A DNA stretch of 64,000 nucleotides from Bacteroidales bacterium (GTDB lineage Bacteria; Bacteroidota; Bacteroidia; Bacteroidales; P3). This document shows positions 54,621 through 63,189 of this stretch, piece after piece. Numbering within the stretch: position 1 is the first letter of the stretch; every line of letters begins with the position of its first letter. Both the position numbers and the translations under genes were made by a program. The notes under the pieces were generated by a model. The model had not been told where the DNA came from, searched no databases, and worked only from the letters and a program-made list of their open reading frames with translations. Location of the stretch: positions 186,001 through 250,000 of the forward strand of contig JAEEZY010000029.1 in assembly GCA_016292015.1 (NCBI GenBank). The letters run 5' to 3'.

Positions 54621-55568
54621 ATGAAACTTGAAACCATCATAAGCAACTCTTTCGAGCCGTTCCTCAATCTGGCGGTTGAAGATTGGCTTTTTCAGCATTG
54701 TGAGAAGGAGAGCGTGGTATGCTACCTGTGGCGCAACGAGCGCACGGTGGTGATAGGACAGAACCAGAACCCCTACGCCGAGTGCAACGTTGATATGCTG
54801 GAAGGGGAGGGGGGACACCTGATGCGTCGTACCACAGGCGGCGGCGCCGTATATCACGATGTGGAGAACCTGAACTTCACCTTTGTGGCGCCTGTGGCGG
54901 TGGCCGACATTCAGCGCAACTTCAAGGTGATTGCCGATGCTTTGGCTACCTATGGTATCAAAGCCGAGGTGAGCGGTAGGAACGACATGACTGCGGAAGG
55001 GCGGAAGTTCTCGGGTAGCGCTTTCCACAAGAACGCCACAACGGCGCTGCATCACGGCACGATAATGATAAAGACCGACATAGAGGCTTTGCGGCGCTAT
55101 CTCACACCCAATGTGTCGAAGCTGATGAAGCACGGGGTGAAGTCGGTGGAGAGCCGTGTGGTGAACCTGAGCGAGCTGGCCGACATCGCGGTGGAGAGCC
55201 TTATGCCACGCATAGTGGAAGCCTACGAGAAAGAATACGGTCGGAAGTCGGAGATGGTGGATTTCGGCGTGATGTCGAGAATCGAGGCGGTTCGTCAGAG
55301 ACGCGATTTCTACGCCAGCGACGAGTGGCGTTTCGGACGGTGGCGCGACTTCAAGGCAACTTGCAAAGGAACGTTTGACTGGGGTATTGTGGTGGTGTCG
55401 CTGCTGATGGACAGAGGGGCAGTGGTGGATTGCCAGATAGCCAGCGATGCACTCGATGTGGAATCGGTAGAGAAGGCGAGGCGTATGATATTGGGTGGGG
55501 AGCGCTCGTCAACAGACGGGCAGCCGATAATCAACGATATTTTGAATTTAGTGAATAGCAGTAAGTAA
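54621..55568 (+). CDS. lplA: Lipoate-protein ligase A
   Basis: A 315-residue LplA that activates free lipoate with ATP and attaches it to lipoyl domains. RRTTGGGAVYHD (69-80) binds the lipoyl-AMP and Lys129 in EGRKFSGSAF is the catalytic lysine. The C-terminal half is the LplA accessory domain. It is 35 bp after porQ. Lipoyl targets such as glycine cleavage or 2-oxoacid dehydrogenases are not in the window. Confidence 0.92.
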   Translation: MKLETIISNSFEPFLNLAVEDWLFQHCEKESVVCYLWRNERTVVIGQNQNPYAECNVDMLEGEGGHLMRRTTGGGAVYHDVENLNFTFVAPVAVADIQRNFKVIADALATYGIKAEVSGRNDMTAEGRKFSGSAFHKNATTALHHGTIMIKTDIEALRRYLTPNVSKLMKHGVKSVESRVVNLSELADIAVESLMPRIVEAYEKEYGRKSEMVDFGVMSRIEAVRQRRDFYASDEWRFGRWRDFKATCKGTFDWGIVVVSLLMDRGAVVDCQIASDALDVESVEKARRMILGGERSSTDGQPIINDILNLVNSSK

Positions 55569-55578
55569 AAAGTTCTAC

Positions 55579-56055
55579 ATGAAGAAAATCATATTTATAA
55601 CATTGGCGCTTTTTGTCATGCAGGTTTCAGCGTTTGCGCAGAGGAAACCCTACGACGAGAGTCTTAATGCGATGGTACAGATAGACGATGCCGTGAAGAA
55701 AGCCTCGGCTGAGGGCAAATATGTGCTCTGTCAGGTGGGAGGCAACTGGTGCCCCTGGTGCATACGCTTTGCCGAATATGCCGACACCAACGCAGCGGTG
55801 CACAAGATCATCGATGAGAATTTCGTTTACATACACATCAACTGGTCGAAAGGCAACAAGAACCCCGAAGCCATGAAATGGCTGGGAAATCCCGCACGGT
55901 TTGGATTTCCCGTGTTTGTCATTCTGAACAAAGACGGACAGCCTATACACATACAAAACAGCGCCTACCTTGAAGAGGGCAAGGGCTACAGCGAGAAGAA
56001 GGTCTCCGACTTCCTGCTCAACTGGACAGAAAAGGCTGTAACAATGTTGAAGTAA
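55579..56055 (+). CDS. Exported thioredoxin-like protein
   Basis: A 158-residue thioredoxin-fold protein with a signal peptide (MKKIIFITLALFVMQVSAFAQ). The redox site is NWCPWC (Cys58, Cys61), with Trp-Cys-Pro-Trp-Cys rather than the CGPC of cytoplasmic thioredoxin. The cis-Pro is in FGFPVFVI. This suits a periplasmic DsbE/SoxW-like reductase or thiol exchange protein. It lies in the porQ-lplA-trx-ftcD run, 10 bp after lplA; a shared process is not obvious. Confidence 0.88.
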   Translation: MKKIIFITLALFVMQVSAFAQRKPYDESLNAMVQIDDAVKKASAEGKYVLCQVGGNWCPWCIRFAEYADTNAAVHKIIDENFVYIHINWSKGNKNPEAMKWLGNPARFGFPVFVILNKDGQPIHIQNSAYLEEGKGYSEKKVSDFLLNWTEKAVTMLK

Positions 56056-56080
56056 ATGAGAATTGAGAAGCGAAACCTTT

Positions 56081-56160
56081 TCAACATATCAACTTATCAA
56101 CGGCAAAACATATCAACCTATCAACATTAAAACATATCAACAAACATAACATTTAAAACA
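56081..56160. repeat. 8-bp tandem leader repeat before ftcD
   Basis: Ten units in exact 8-bp register (TCAACATA, TCAACTTA, TCAACGGC, AAAACATA, TCAACCTA, TCAACATT, AAAACATA, TCAACAAA, CATAACAT, TTAAAACA). It ends 2 bp before the ftcD ATG and shares words with the purC leader. Confidence 0.9.
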
Positions 56161-56162
56161 CA

Positions 56163-57857
56163 ATGAAACAGCTTATTGAATGTGTACCCAACATCAGCGA
56201 AGGTCGCGACATGAACATCATCAATCAGGTGACCGCTGAGATAGAGAAAGTCGAGGGCGTGAAGCTGCTCGACGTTGACCCCGGTGCAACCACCAACCGC
56301 ACGGTTATCACCTTCGTGGGCGAGCCAGAGCAGGTGTGTGAGGCAGCCTACATGGTGGTGAAGAAAGCCGCCGAACTTATAGACATGCGCCAGCATCACG
56401 GTGCCCACCCGCGTCAGGGAGCCACCGACGTGTGTCCTCTGATACCGGTGAGCAACATCACGATGGACGAGGTGGTCGAATATGCGCACAAACTTGGCAA
56501 GCGTCTCGGTGAGGAGCTGAACATCCCCATCTACTGCTACGAGAGCGCCGCCTATAAACCCGAACGCAAGAATCTGGCCTACTGCCGCAAGGGAGAGTAC
56601 GAGTCGCTGCAGAGCCGCCTGGGAAGTGAGGAATGGAAGCCCGACTTCGGTCCCAACGAGTGGAACGAGCATGTGGCTCAGACGGGAGCTACCCAGGTGG
56701 GAGCCCGCGATTTCCTCATCGCCATCAACTACAACCTCAACACCACCTCCACCCGCCGCGCCAACGCCATCGCCTTCGACGTGCGCGAGAAAGGCCGTCC
56801 CCAGCGTGAAGGCGGCAAGGTGACAGGCAAGCCGATGAAGGACGAGAAGGGCAACCCCATCATGATTCCCGGCACGCTGAAAGGCACCAAGGCCATCGGC
56901 TGGTATATCGAAGACTACGGCATCGCGCAGGTGTCGATGAACATCACCAGCATCAACGTAGCACCCGTACACAAATGTTTTGACGAGGTGTGCCGTTGCG
57001 CCGCCAACCGCGGTGTGCGTGTGACCGGCTGCGAGATTGTGGGCTTGATACCTAAGAAAGTGCTTATCGATGCCGGCAAATACTATCTGAACAAACAACA
57101 GCGCAGCCTCGGAGTGAGCGAGGACGAGATAATGAAGATCGCCATCAAGTCGATGGGATTGGACGACCTCAAGCCTTTCGACCCGAAGGAGAAGGTGATA
57201 GAGTTCCTGATTGAGGACAAGAGCCAGAAGAAGCTGGTTGACCTGACCTGCAAGGGATTCTGCGACGAGACCGCCAGCGACAGCCCCGCACCGGGAGGCG
57301 GGTCGGTGAGTGCCTATATGGGAGCTTTGGCAGCCTCGCTCGGCACGATGGTGGCCAACCTCACGGGTGGCAAGGCCGCCTACGACGACGAGTGGGAGAA
57401 ATACAGCGACATCGCCGTCAAGGGTCAGGCGCTGAAAGACGAGCTGCTGCACCTTGTAGATGAGGACACCAACGCCTTCAACAAGATTATGGATGCCTTC
57501 GGCCTGCCAAAGAAGACCGATGATGAGAAGGCTGCGCGCAGTGCGGCAATACAGGAGGCGACGAAGTTCGCCACCGAGGTGCCGTTCAAGACGATGCAGA
57601 AGTCGTTTGAGGCCTTCGAGATAGTGAGAGCTATGATAGAGTTCGGCAACCCGAACAGCGTGACCGACGGAGGCGTGGGAGCCTTGGCCGCCCGTAGCGC
57701 CGTGATGGGTGCTCACCTGAACGTGAAAATCAACGCCTCAAGCCTGAAGGATGAAGCCTTCAAGAACGACATCCTTTCGAAAGCCGCACAGATTGAGGCA
57801 GCCGCCATAAAGGAAGAGGCAGAGCTCATCAAGATGGTGAATGAGAAGATTGGCTGA
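56163..57857 (+). CDS. ftcD: Bifunctional formiminotransferase-cyclodeaminase
   Basis: A 564-residue enzyme with two activities. The first (to about 340) is glutamate formimidoyltransferase, moving the formimino group of formiminoglutamate (from histidine breakdown) to tetrahydrofolate: LIECVPNISEGRD, LDVDPGATTNRTV, RQHHGAHPRQGATDVCPLIP. The second (about 355-564) is formimidoyl-THF cyclodeaminase: SDSPAPGGGSVSAYMGALAASLG and SVTDGGVGALAARSAVMGAHLNVKIN (in parts). Other hut genes are not in the window. An 8-bp word leader precedes it and a terminator follows. Confidence 0.96.
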   Translation: MKQLIECVPNISEGRDMNIINQVTAEIEKVEGVKLLDVDPGATTNRTVITFVGEPEQVCEAAYMVVKKAAELIDMRQHHGAHPRQGATDVCPLIPVSNITMDEVVEYAHKLGKRLGEELNIPIYCYESAAYKPERKNLAYCRKGEYESLQSRLGSEEWKPDFGPNEWNEHVAQTGATQVGARDFLIAINYNLNTTSTRRANAIAFDVREKGRPQREGGKVTGKPMKDEKGNPIMIPGTLKGTKAIGWYIEDYGIAQVSMNITSINVAPVHKCFDEVCRCAANRGVRVTGCEIVGLIPKKVLIDAGKYYLNKQQRSLGVSEDEIMKIAIKSMGLDDLKPFDPKEKVIEFLIEDKSQKKLVDLTCKGFCDETASDSPAPGGGSVSAYMGALAASLGTMVANLTGGKAAYDDEWEKYSDIAVKGQALKDELLHLVDEDTNAFNKIMDAFGLPKKTDDEKAARSAAIQEATKFATEVPFKTMQKSFEAFEIVRAMIEFGNPNSVTDGGVGALAARSAVMGAHLNVKINASSLKDEAFKNDILSKAAQIEAAAIKEEAELIKMVNEKIG

Positions 57858-57948
57858 TAGCAGATAATCTTCAGTTCCTTTCCTATGGAGAGGGAACGTG
57901 AAAATAGGATAGCGAGTAGTTGATCAGCTAGATTCCGAAGTGTTTGGA

Positions 57949-57983
57949 ACGGAGTGTGACTAAGGGTCGTGCTCCGTTTTTTT
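57949..57983 (+). terminator. Intrinsic terminator after ftcD
   Basis: A 12-bp stem ACGGAGTGTGAC/GTCGTGCTCCGT with three G-T wobbles, then a run of seven T. Confidence 0.85.
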
Positions 57984-58029
57984 ATGTGATAAAATTTGAC
58001 GTATGACAAGATGTGGCATAGTGTATTGT

Positions 58030-58037
58030 TATTTTTG
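58030..58037 (+). promoter_or_regulatory. Bacteroidota -7 box for the AAA gene
   Basis: TATTTTTG, 33 bp before the ATG at 58071. Confidence 0.55.
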
Positions 58038-58070
58038 CAAGCGGAAACAAAAAAGAAAGGAGATAATAAT

Positions 58071-59816
58071 ATGAAAAAAAATGTAATGAACACGGATTCA
58101 AGCAAGGAGGAATTCTTGCAAGCAGTTGATGAAGCAATGGGAATTGCAAAGGAGGCAGGATTGGAACTGGTGCCTGCGGAAGAGGAAGGTATGGACTTGC
58201 TTTCGGCGGTGGAACAAATCGTTGAACTCGCCAAAGGCTCTAAATTGTCGCAAGAGTTCTATCGGGTGGCTGACAGCCATATAAGCCATCTCGCTAACAG
58301 GCTGAATCTGACGAAGAACCAGAGTGTGCTGCTTGCTTTGTTTATAGACAAGAGTGATGACAGCCGTATCGAGCTGAGAGACTTGTCTGGAATTTTGGGA
58401 TGCAGCACGACGCGAATGTTACGTCTGTCGGCAGAGATAGACGGTCTTGTGGAGAGTGATTATATAAGAAAAGGAAAGACGAGGGGCGAAGTGAGATACC
58501 ATGTGCCACAGGAGGTGCTGGAATCCTTGAAAAAGAACCAACCGATAACACGGCGATGCATAGAAAATCTGGACTTGACGAAGTTTTTTGACGAGATATC
58601 GGAGATATTCGACATGGTGAACGATGACGAGTTGGACATCGAGTCGGCGGAGAGACGCATCGAAGAACTGATGGAAGCCAACAAGCATCTGTCTTTCGTG
58701 GAGAAGGTTAAGGGCCAGTATTGCATAGAAGATATCGATTTGACTTTACTTTTGATATTCTGCCACCTGTTCATCACGAATGCTGACGACCAGATAGGTT
58801 TTCACGATTTGGAGTTTATGTTCAGCAGATGGCAGATGCGCAGCATTCGGTCGGAGTTGACGGGGGAATATAGTTTGTTGCAGCGGGATAAACTGATAGA
58901 GTGGAGCAGCAATGGTGGCTTTGCAGACAGGGAGTATTTCAGGCTCACTATGAACGCCAAGCGGGAGCTGCTTGACGAGCTGAACCTGCCGTCGCTCTCG
59001 AAGAATAAGTTGAAGCGCGGTGTGGTGAAAGCCAGCGACATCAACGCAAGGAACCTCTTTTATGACACGAAGGTGACGCACAGTATCGAAGAGCTGGCGA
59101 GCCTGCTGGAGGAGGATAACTACCGCGACATACATGCACGTTTGCAGGAGCAGGGTTTCCGCTGCGGTTTCGCCTGCCTTTTCTACGGTGCTCCCGGAAC
59201 GGGCAAGACGGAGACGGTGTTGCAGCTGGCACGGCGCACGGGACGTGACATACTTCAGGTGAACATCGCCGAGCTGAAAAGCATGTGGGTGGGCGAGAGC
59301 GAGAAAAACGTGAAGGCGGTGTTCGACTCGTACCGCCAGCAGGTGAAGAGCTCGGCCCTCACGCCGATACTGCTTTTCAACGAAGCCGACGCCATCATTG
59401 GCAAACGTCAGGAAGGAGCCGAGCGAGCGGTGGAGAAGATGGAAAACTCCATCCAGAACATCATCCTACAGGAGATGGAAACTCTCGACGGCATACTGAT
59501 AGCCACCACCAACCTGGTGCAGAACATGGACAAGGCGTTTGAGCGCAGGTTCCTGTACAAGATACGGTTTGACAAACCGACGGTGGAGGCACGGACGGCG
59601 ATATGGCATGAGCTGCTGCCGGCATTGGATATGGCAGACGCCACGAAGCTCGCCGAGCGTTACGACTTCAGCGGAGGACAGATAGAGAACATTGCACGCC
59701 ACTATGCCATCGACGCCATCCTGCACGGCACCGCAGCCCCCACCGCCGAGACGCTCGTGCCACACTGCGACAGCGAGCGAATCGATATCAGGAAGGAGAG
59801 GAAGATAGGATTCTAA
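58071..59816 (+). CDS. AAA family ATPase with N-terminal helical/winged-helix region
   Basis: A 581-residue soluble ATPase. Residues 1 to about 340 are mainly helical and contain a winged-helix-like piece (RIELRDLSGILGCSTTRMLRLSAEIDGL..., about 105-150). The AAA module (about 345-560) has Walker A GAPGTGKT (373-380), KSMWVGESEKNVKAVF, Walker B ILLFNEADAI with Asn437-Glu438 instead of Asp-Glu, the sensor-1 ATTN block, and arginine-finger AFERRFLYKI. The Glu for hydrolysis is present, so it should be active. It probably remodels a protein or DNA complex; the substrate is unknown. A strong GGAG motif 7-9 bp before the ATG is exceptional here. Confidence 0.82.
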   Translation: MKKNVMNTDSSKEEFLQAVDEAMGIAKEAGLELVPAEEEGMDLLSAVEQIVELAKGSKLSQEFYRVADSHISHLANRLNLTKNQSVLLALFIDKSDDSRIELRDLSGILGCSTTRMLRLSAEIDGLVESDYIRKGKTRGEVRYHVPQEVLESLKKNQPITRRCIENLDLTKFFDEISEIFDMVNDDELDIESAERRIEELMEANKHLSFVEKVKGQYCIEDIDLTLLLIFCHLFITNADDQIGFHDLEFMFSRWQMRSIRSELTGEYSLLQRDKLIEWSSNGGFADREYFRLTMNAKRELLDELNLPSLSKNKLKRGVVKASDINARNLFYDTKVTHSIEELASLLEEDNYRDIHARLQEQGFRCGFACLFYGAPGTGKTETVLQLARRTGRDILQVNIAELKSMWVGESEKNVKAVFDSYRQQVKSSALTPILLFNEADAIIGKRQEGAERAVEKMENSIQNIILQEMETLDGILIATTNLVQNMDKAFERRFLYKIRFDKPTVEARTAIWHELLPALDMADATKLAERYDFSGGQIENIARHYAIDAILHGTAAPTAETLVPHCDSERIDIRKERKIGF

Positions 59817-59890
59817 CCACTCCATAAGCCCTAACTACCATTATTTCAAAATTCACAAACCGAATGTCAGTATCTGGCATACCTGGTGTG

Positions 59891-59898
59891 TACTTTTG
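59891..59898 (+). promoter_or_regulatory. Bacteroidota -7 box
   Basis: TACTTTTG, 39 bp before the ATG at 59938; it gives the WNW-repeat gene its own promoter. Confidence 0.6.
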
Positions 59899-59937
59899 CA
59901 TATCGAAACAATTAAATAAAAAAGAAAGGGAAAAAAC

Positions 59938-60468
59938 ATGAACTGTAACGAATTAAAAAATGAAGTGCTTGACTGTATCCTTAACGCAAAAGCATGGGAC
60001 GAAATCTCCGAAGAATTCGGCCTGAATGAGGAAATGCTGGAGAAATATGCAGACAAGCTGAACTGGCAGAAGGTTTCGCGTAACACCGAAATACACTGGA
60101 CAGTAAAACTCATGGAGAAATGGGCAGACCGCCTTGATTGGGAAGAACTGTCGGACAGTAGGAACGAATATCTGCTTACTCCCGACATTATAGCCTACTT
60201 CGTCAACCGTTGGAACTGGAGAAAGCTCTCGGGTAACACCAACATCCAACTCGACAATCTTTTCATCGACCGTTTTATTGACCGCTGGGATTGGTCGGAA
60301 CTGATTGACCTCGGGTACAAACGTGAGGAGCTCTACACCCGCGAGTTTTTCGAGCGTTACCGCAAGTATATCCCCCTGCATAGATTCCTTAATGACTCCT
60401 GGCTCCTTCGGGAACTGCTGAACAAGGAAGAGGAACGCCTGAAAAAAGATCTCACAAGCCATTGCTAA
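59938..60468 (+). CDS. WNW-repeat protein, unknown function
   Basis: A 176-residue soluble protein made of 25-26-residue repeats, each with an aromatic-Asp/Asn-Trp-x-x-Leu/Val-Ser-x-Asn signature: WDEISEE (20), LNWQKVSRN (41), LDWEELSDS (67), WNWRKLSGN (92), WDWSELIDL (117). Between them lie amphipathic helices (EKYADK, MEKWADR, IAYFVNR, IDRFIDR). This looks like a small solenoid of helix-loop units. I know such WxWxxLSxN repeats from scattered bacterial and phage proteins of unknown role. It follows the AAA gene and precedes a 73-residue gene. Confidence 0.75.
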   Translation: MNCNELKNEVLDCILNAKAWDEISEEFGLNEEMLEKYADKLNWQKVSRNTEIHWTVKLMEKWADRLDWEELSDSRNEYLLTPDIIAYFVNRWNWRKLSGNTNIQLDNLFIDRFIDRWDWSELIDLGYKREELYTREFFERYRKYIPLHRFLNDSWLLRELLNKEEERLKKDLTSHC

Positions 60469-60498
60469 TAGTAATATTAACCCATAAAAAACATTCCC

Positions 60499-60720
60499 AT
60501 GAGCAAAGTTTTCAGAATCACACCGAAAGCCGTGCGGAGAGTCAACGGCACCGTATTGACACCCGAAATGACAGTAGTAGTCACCTGTAAGATGCACACC
60601 AGCGACCCGTTCTATAACGGTGCGCAGGAAATACAAGAGGCTTACATGCGACTATATGGCTACGATTACAAGAAGGCCGGCTGCAACAAAGGCTATTTCG
60701 ATTACGAGGCACTTGACTAA
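60499..60720 (+). CDS. Small protein, unknown function
   Basis: A 73-residue basic protein: a beta-rich first half (FRITPKAVRRVNGTVLTPEMTVVVTCKMH) and a C-terminal helical part with several tyrosines (EIQEAYMRLYGYDYKK, CNKGYFDYEALD). Two cysteines lie at 30 and 61. I do not recognise the family, but codon use and the 30-bp spacing after the WNW-repeat gene support it as real. A palindromic terminator-like hairpin follows. Confidence 0.65.
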   Translation: MSKVFRITPKAVRRVNGTVLTPEMTVVVTCKMHTSDPFYNGAQEIQEAYMRLYGYDYKKAGCNKGYFDYEALD

Positions 60721-60770
60721 AGGTGTACATGCAGGTCTCCGTAGAAATCAGCACCTGCAGAAACGCAGTC

Positions 60771-60810
60771 AGTAGGGGCGCAACAACATTGCGCCCCTAC
60801 TAATATTTCT
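60771..60810 (+). terminator. Perfect GC-rich hairpin, terminator or dispersed REP-like repeat
   Basis: A 13-bp perfect stem AGTAGGGGCGCAA/TTGCGCCCCTACT with a 5-nt loop, then AATATTTCT. The T tract is weak, so it may be a REP-like repeat acting as a terminator or RNA stabiliser. Confidence 0.7.
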
Positions 60811-60828
60811 AAACAAGTCACCCACCAA

Positions 60829-60884
60829 CGCAATAACACAATAAATCACTAACGCATTAACACAATAACGCAATAACGCAATCA
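60829..60884. repeat. 8-bp tandem leader repeat (CGCAATAA)
   Basis: Seven units in exact 8-bp register (CGCAATAA, CACAATAA, ATCACTAA, CGCATTAA, CACAATAA, CGCAATAA, CGCAATCA), 27 bp before the PLD-like gene. Confidence 0.88.
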
Positions 60885-60894
60885 GAATTTTTCG

Positions 60895-60902
60895 TACCTT
60901 TA
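60895..60902 (+). promoter_or_regulatory. Imperfect -7 box
   Basis: TACCTTTA, one base off TANNTTTG, 9 bp before the ATG at 60912. This close spacing would give a leaderless or nearly leaderless message. Confidence 0.35.
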
Positions 60903-60911
60903 CCCCCACTT

Positions 60912-61427
60912 ATGATTGAATATATCGCCGATAGAGACCACTATATCAAAGTGTTAAGCTACTGTTCGCAGGTAAAGCACGACCTTTGGATAGGCACCGC
61001 CGACCTCAAGGACCTCTATGTGGGAGCGTCGAAGGGCAAGGTCGAACCCTTCCTCGCGGTGCTCGACAAGCTGCTGAAGCGCGGAGTTGAGATACGGCTG
61101 CTGCATGCCAAAGAGCCGGGAGACAATTTCCGTGAAGATTTCGACAAGTATCCCGGCTTGTGGACGCGGTTGGAGCGACGGCTGTGCCCGAGAGTGCATT
61201 TCAAACTGATGGTTTTCGACTGCTCGAAGGTGTATATCGGCTCCGCCAACCTCACGGGAGCGGGTATAGGGATGAAAGGCGAAGGAAACCGCAACTTCGA
61301 AGCCGGCATCCTGACCGATGACCCCAAGCTCGTTGACGCCGCCGCCGACCATCTCGACAACGTCTGGCAAGGCCGTCCTTGCAAGACATGCAAGAGAAAA
61401 GACTTTTGTGGGGATAGGATTGGATGA
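60912..61427 (+). CDS. Small PLD-like protein with one HKD motif and a Cys tail
   Basis: A 171-residue phospholipase-D-superfamily protein with a single active-site motif HFKLMVFD (His96, Lys98, Asp103), GSANLTGAG (Ser111, Asn113) and a following Asn/Glu block NRNFEAGI. PLD enzymes of this size work as dimers, each giving one HKD, and include nucleases such as Nuc and BfiI-type domains. The end CKTCKRKDFC (157, 160, 166) could bind zinc; this is unusual and suggests a nucleic-acid-facing role. It is 43 bp upstream of two DUF262 genes and may work with them. Confidence 0.85.
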   Translation: MIEYIADRDHYIKVLSYCSQVKHDLWIGTADLKDLYVGASKGKVEPFLAVLDKLLKRGVEIRLLHAKEPGDNFREDFDKYPGLWTRLERRLCPRVHFKLMVFDCSKVYIGSANLTGAGIGMKGEGNRNFEAGILTDDPKLVDAAADHLDNVWQGRPCKTCKRKDFCGDRIG

Positions 61428-61470
61428 TAGAATATTCTGTTAAATAACGAATAATTAAAAGTAATACTAT

Positions 61471-63168
61471 ATGGCAGAAATAAATTTGGAGACAAAATTA
61501 GTCGGTGAAATTCAAGGTGAATTTTACATACCCGACTATCAGCGCGGCTATCGTTGGGGGAAAAACGAAGTTGAGACACTTCTAAACGATATAAGCGAAA
61601 ACGGCAGTAAAATCAAAAAATCAAGTAATGAGAATTATTGCCTTCAGCCCATCGTGGTGCGCAATCTTGTTGATAAATTTGAGCTCATTGATGGGCAGCA
61701 ACGGCTTACTACGATTTACCTTGTATATGTTTATATGAACAAAGCAAGCAACGGTTTTATGAGCGAGCCAAGATTCTCCATATCATATGAAACACGCAAC
61801 GAATCCGCAGAATTTCTGAGAAGTTTGGACGAAAACAAAAAAAATGACAATGTAGATTACTACTTCATCTACAATGCCTATAAAACCATCGAGGAGTGGT
61901 TCTCAAAAAAAGAAAAAACTCAATCCGCCGTAACAAACATAAACACGTTTTTCGACAAATGTGTAAAAGTAATTTGGTACGAAGTACCCGATTCTGAATG
62001 CAGCATTGACCTATTTACTCGATTAAATATAGGGAAAATCCCATTAACAAGTTCTGAGCTTGTCAAGGCCCTGTTCCTCAAAGGCGAAAATGAAAATCAC
62101 ATTCGACAAGAAGAGCTGTCCCTTGAATGGGATAACATAGAAAAAGAACTACACAACGAGGATTTCTGGGGATTCCTCACAAATTCCGACAACGACATTT
62201 ATTCAACTCGTATAGATTTGGTTCTGGATTTAATTTCCAATAAACAACTCTCCGACAAAGAAACCTACAGAACATTTTTTTATTTCGACAATGAACTTAA
62301 AAATGGCGCCTCCTTAGAAAACATCTGGGACGAAATCCAGCATAAATTCTTGACACTAAAGGAATGGTTTTCCAACCACGAATTTTATCATAAAATAGGT
62401 TATCTCATAGCGAGCGAGTCCAAAAACCTGACGGATATTTTAAGTGACTATGCCGATAAACCGAAGTCAGAGTTTCGGCACTATTTAGATGAATGCATAA
62501 TAGACAGTATCAACTTCAAAAAAGATTATTATGATTTGGATTATGAACACGACTACAATGCAGTAAAAAAGCTCTTGCTCCTTTTCAACGTTGAGTCCGT
62601 ACGCCAAATCGATGACAAAGAACGGAGATTTCCATTTAATAGACACAAAAAAGAAAATTGGAGCCTTGAACACATTCATGCCCAACACTCAGAAGGCTTA
62701 AAAACGAACGAGAAAATCGCAGAATGGCTGAAAGCACACATCAAATCACTGCAATCTATCGGCGGACATGACAATTTGATTGCCAATATGGACCAACTAA
62801 CAAAATCCATCGCAGACAATCCAAAGACAACAAAAGTGCGAGAGCAATTTGAGCCATTGCAAAAGCAAGTGGTAAAGGTTCTATCTCCTGCGGGCGAAGA
62901 GGCAGGCTCCTACATACATCTACTGCCTAACATGGCACTGCTTTCGTCCAAGCAGAACTCTGCTGTAAGTAACTATACATTTGATGCCAAACGCAACCTA
63001 ATTTTAGAAATGGACAAAAACGGTTCATATATTCCATTTTGCACAAAGATGGTATTTCTGAAATATTATTCAGCCGAAGATACAAATATGCATTTTTGGG
63101 GCAAGAACGACCGTGACGCATACTACAGAGCCATACATGATGTACTGAAATCTTACATGACAATTTAA
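61471..63168 (+). CDS. DUF262/DUF1524 protein (GmrSD-type, putative defence)
   Basis: A 565-residue protein. The N-terminal DUF262 domain has YIPDYQRGYRWGKNE and LIDGQQRLTT (about 72-81), a ParB/Srx-like NTP-binding fold. The C-terminal DUF1524-like His-Me (HNH) nuclease motif is WSLEHIHAQ near 397-405, after a long helical middle. This is the layout of GmrSD, a type IV restriction enzyme that cuts glucosylated phage DNA, and of SspE-like proteins. The DNA is clearly AT-richer than the core genes, a sign of transfer. It begins 43 bp after the PLD-like gene and is followed 21 bp later by another DUF262 gene. Confidence 0.88.
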   Translation: MAEINLETKLVGEIQGEFYIPDYQRGYRWGKNEVETLLNDISENGSKIKKSSNENYCLQPIVVRNLVDKFELIDGQQRLTTIYLVYVYMNKASNGFMSEPRFSISYETRNESAEFLRSLDENKKNDNVDYYFIYNAYKTIEEWFSKKEKTQSAVTNINTFFDKCVKVIWYEVPDSECSIDLFTRLNIGKIPLTSSELVKALFLKGENENHIRQEELSLEWDNIEKELHNEDFWGFLTNSDNDIYSTRIDLVLDLISNKQLSDKETYRTFFYFDNELKNGASLENIWDEIQHKFLTLKEWFSNHEFYHKIGYLIASESKNLTDILSDYADKPKSEFRHYLDECIIDSINFKKDYYDLDYEHDYNAVKKLLLLFNVESVRQIDDKERRFPFNRHKKENWSLEHIHAQHSEGLKTNEKIAEWLKAHIKSLQSIGGHDNLIANMDQLTKSIADNPKTTKVREQFEPLQKQVVKVLSPAGEEAGSYIHLLPNMALLSSKQNSAVSNYTFDAKRNLILEMDKNGSYIPFCTKMVFLKYYSAEDTNMHFWGKNDRDAYYRAIHDVLKSYMTI

Positions 63169-63189
63169 GAATAGCAAAAAACAAATATC

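Noticed and set aside
57858-58070. Riboswitch in the leader of the AAA ATPase gene
   Set aside because: The only stable hairpin is the ftcD terminator; the remaining leader after it is short and lacks any aptamer-like conserved blocks.
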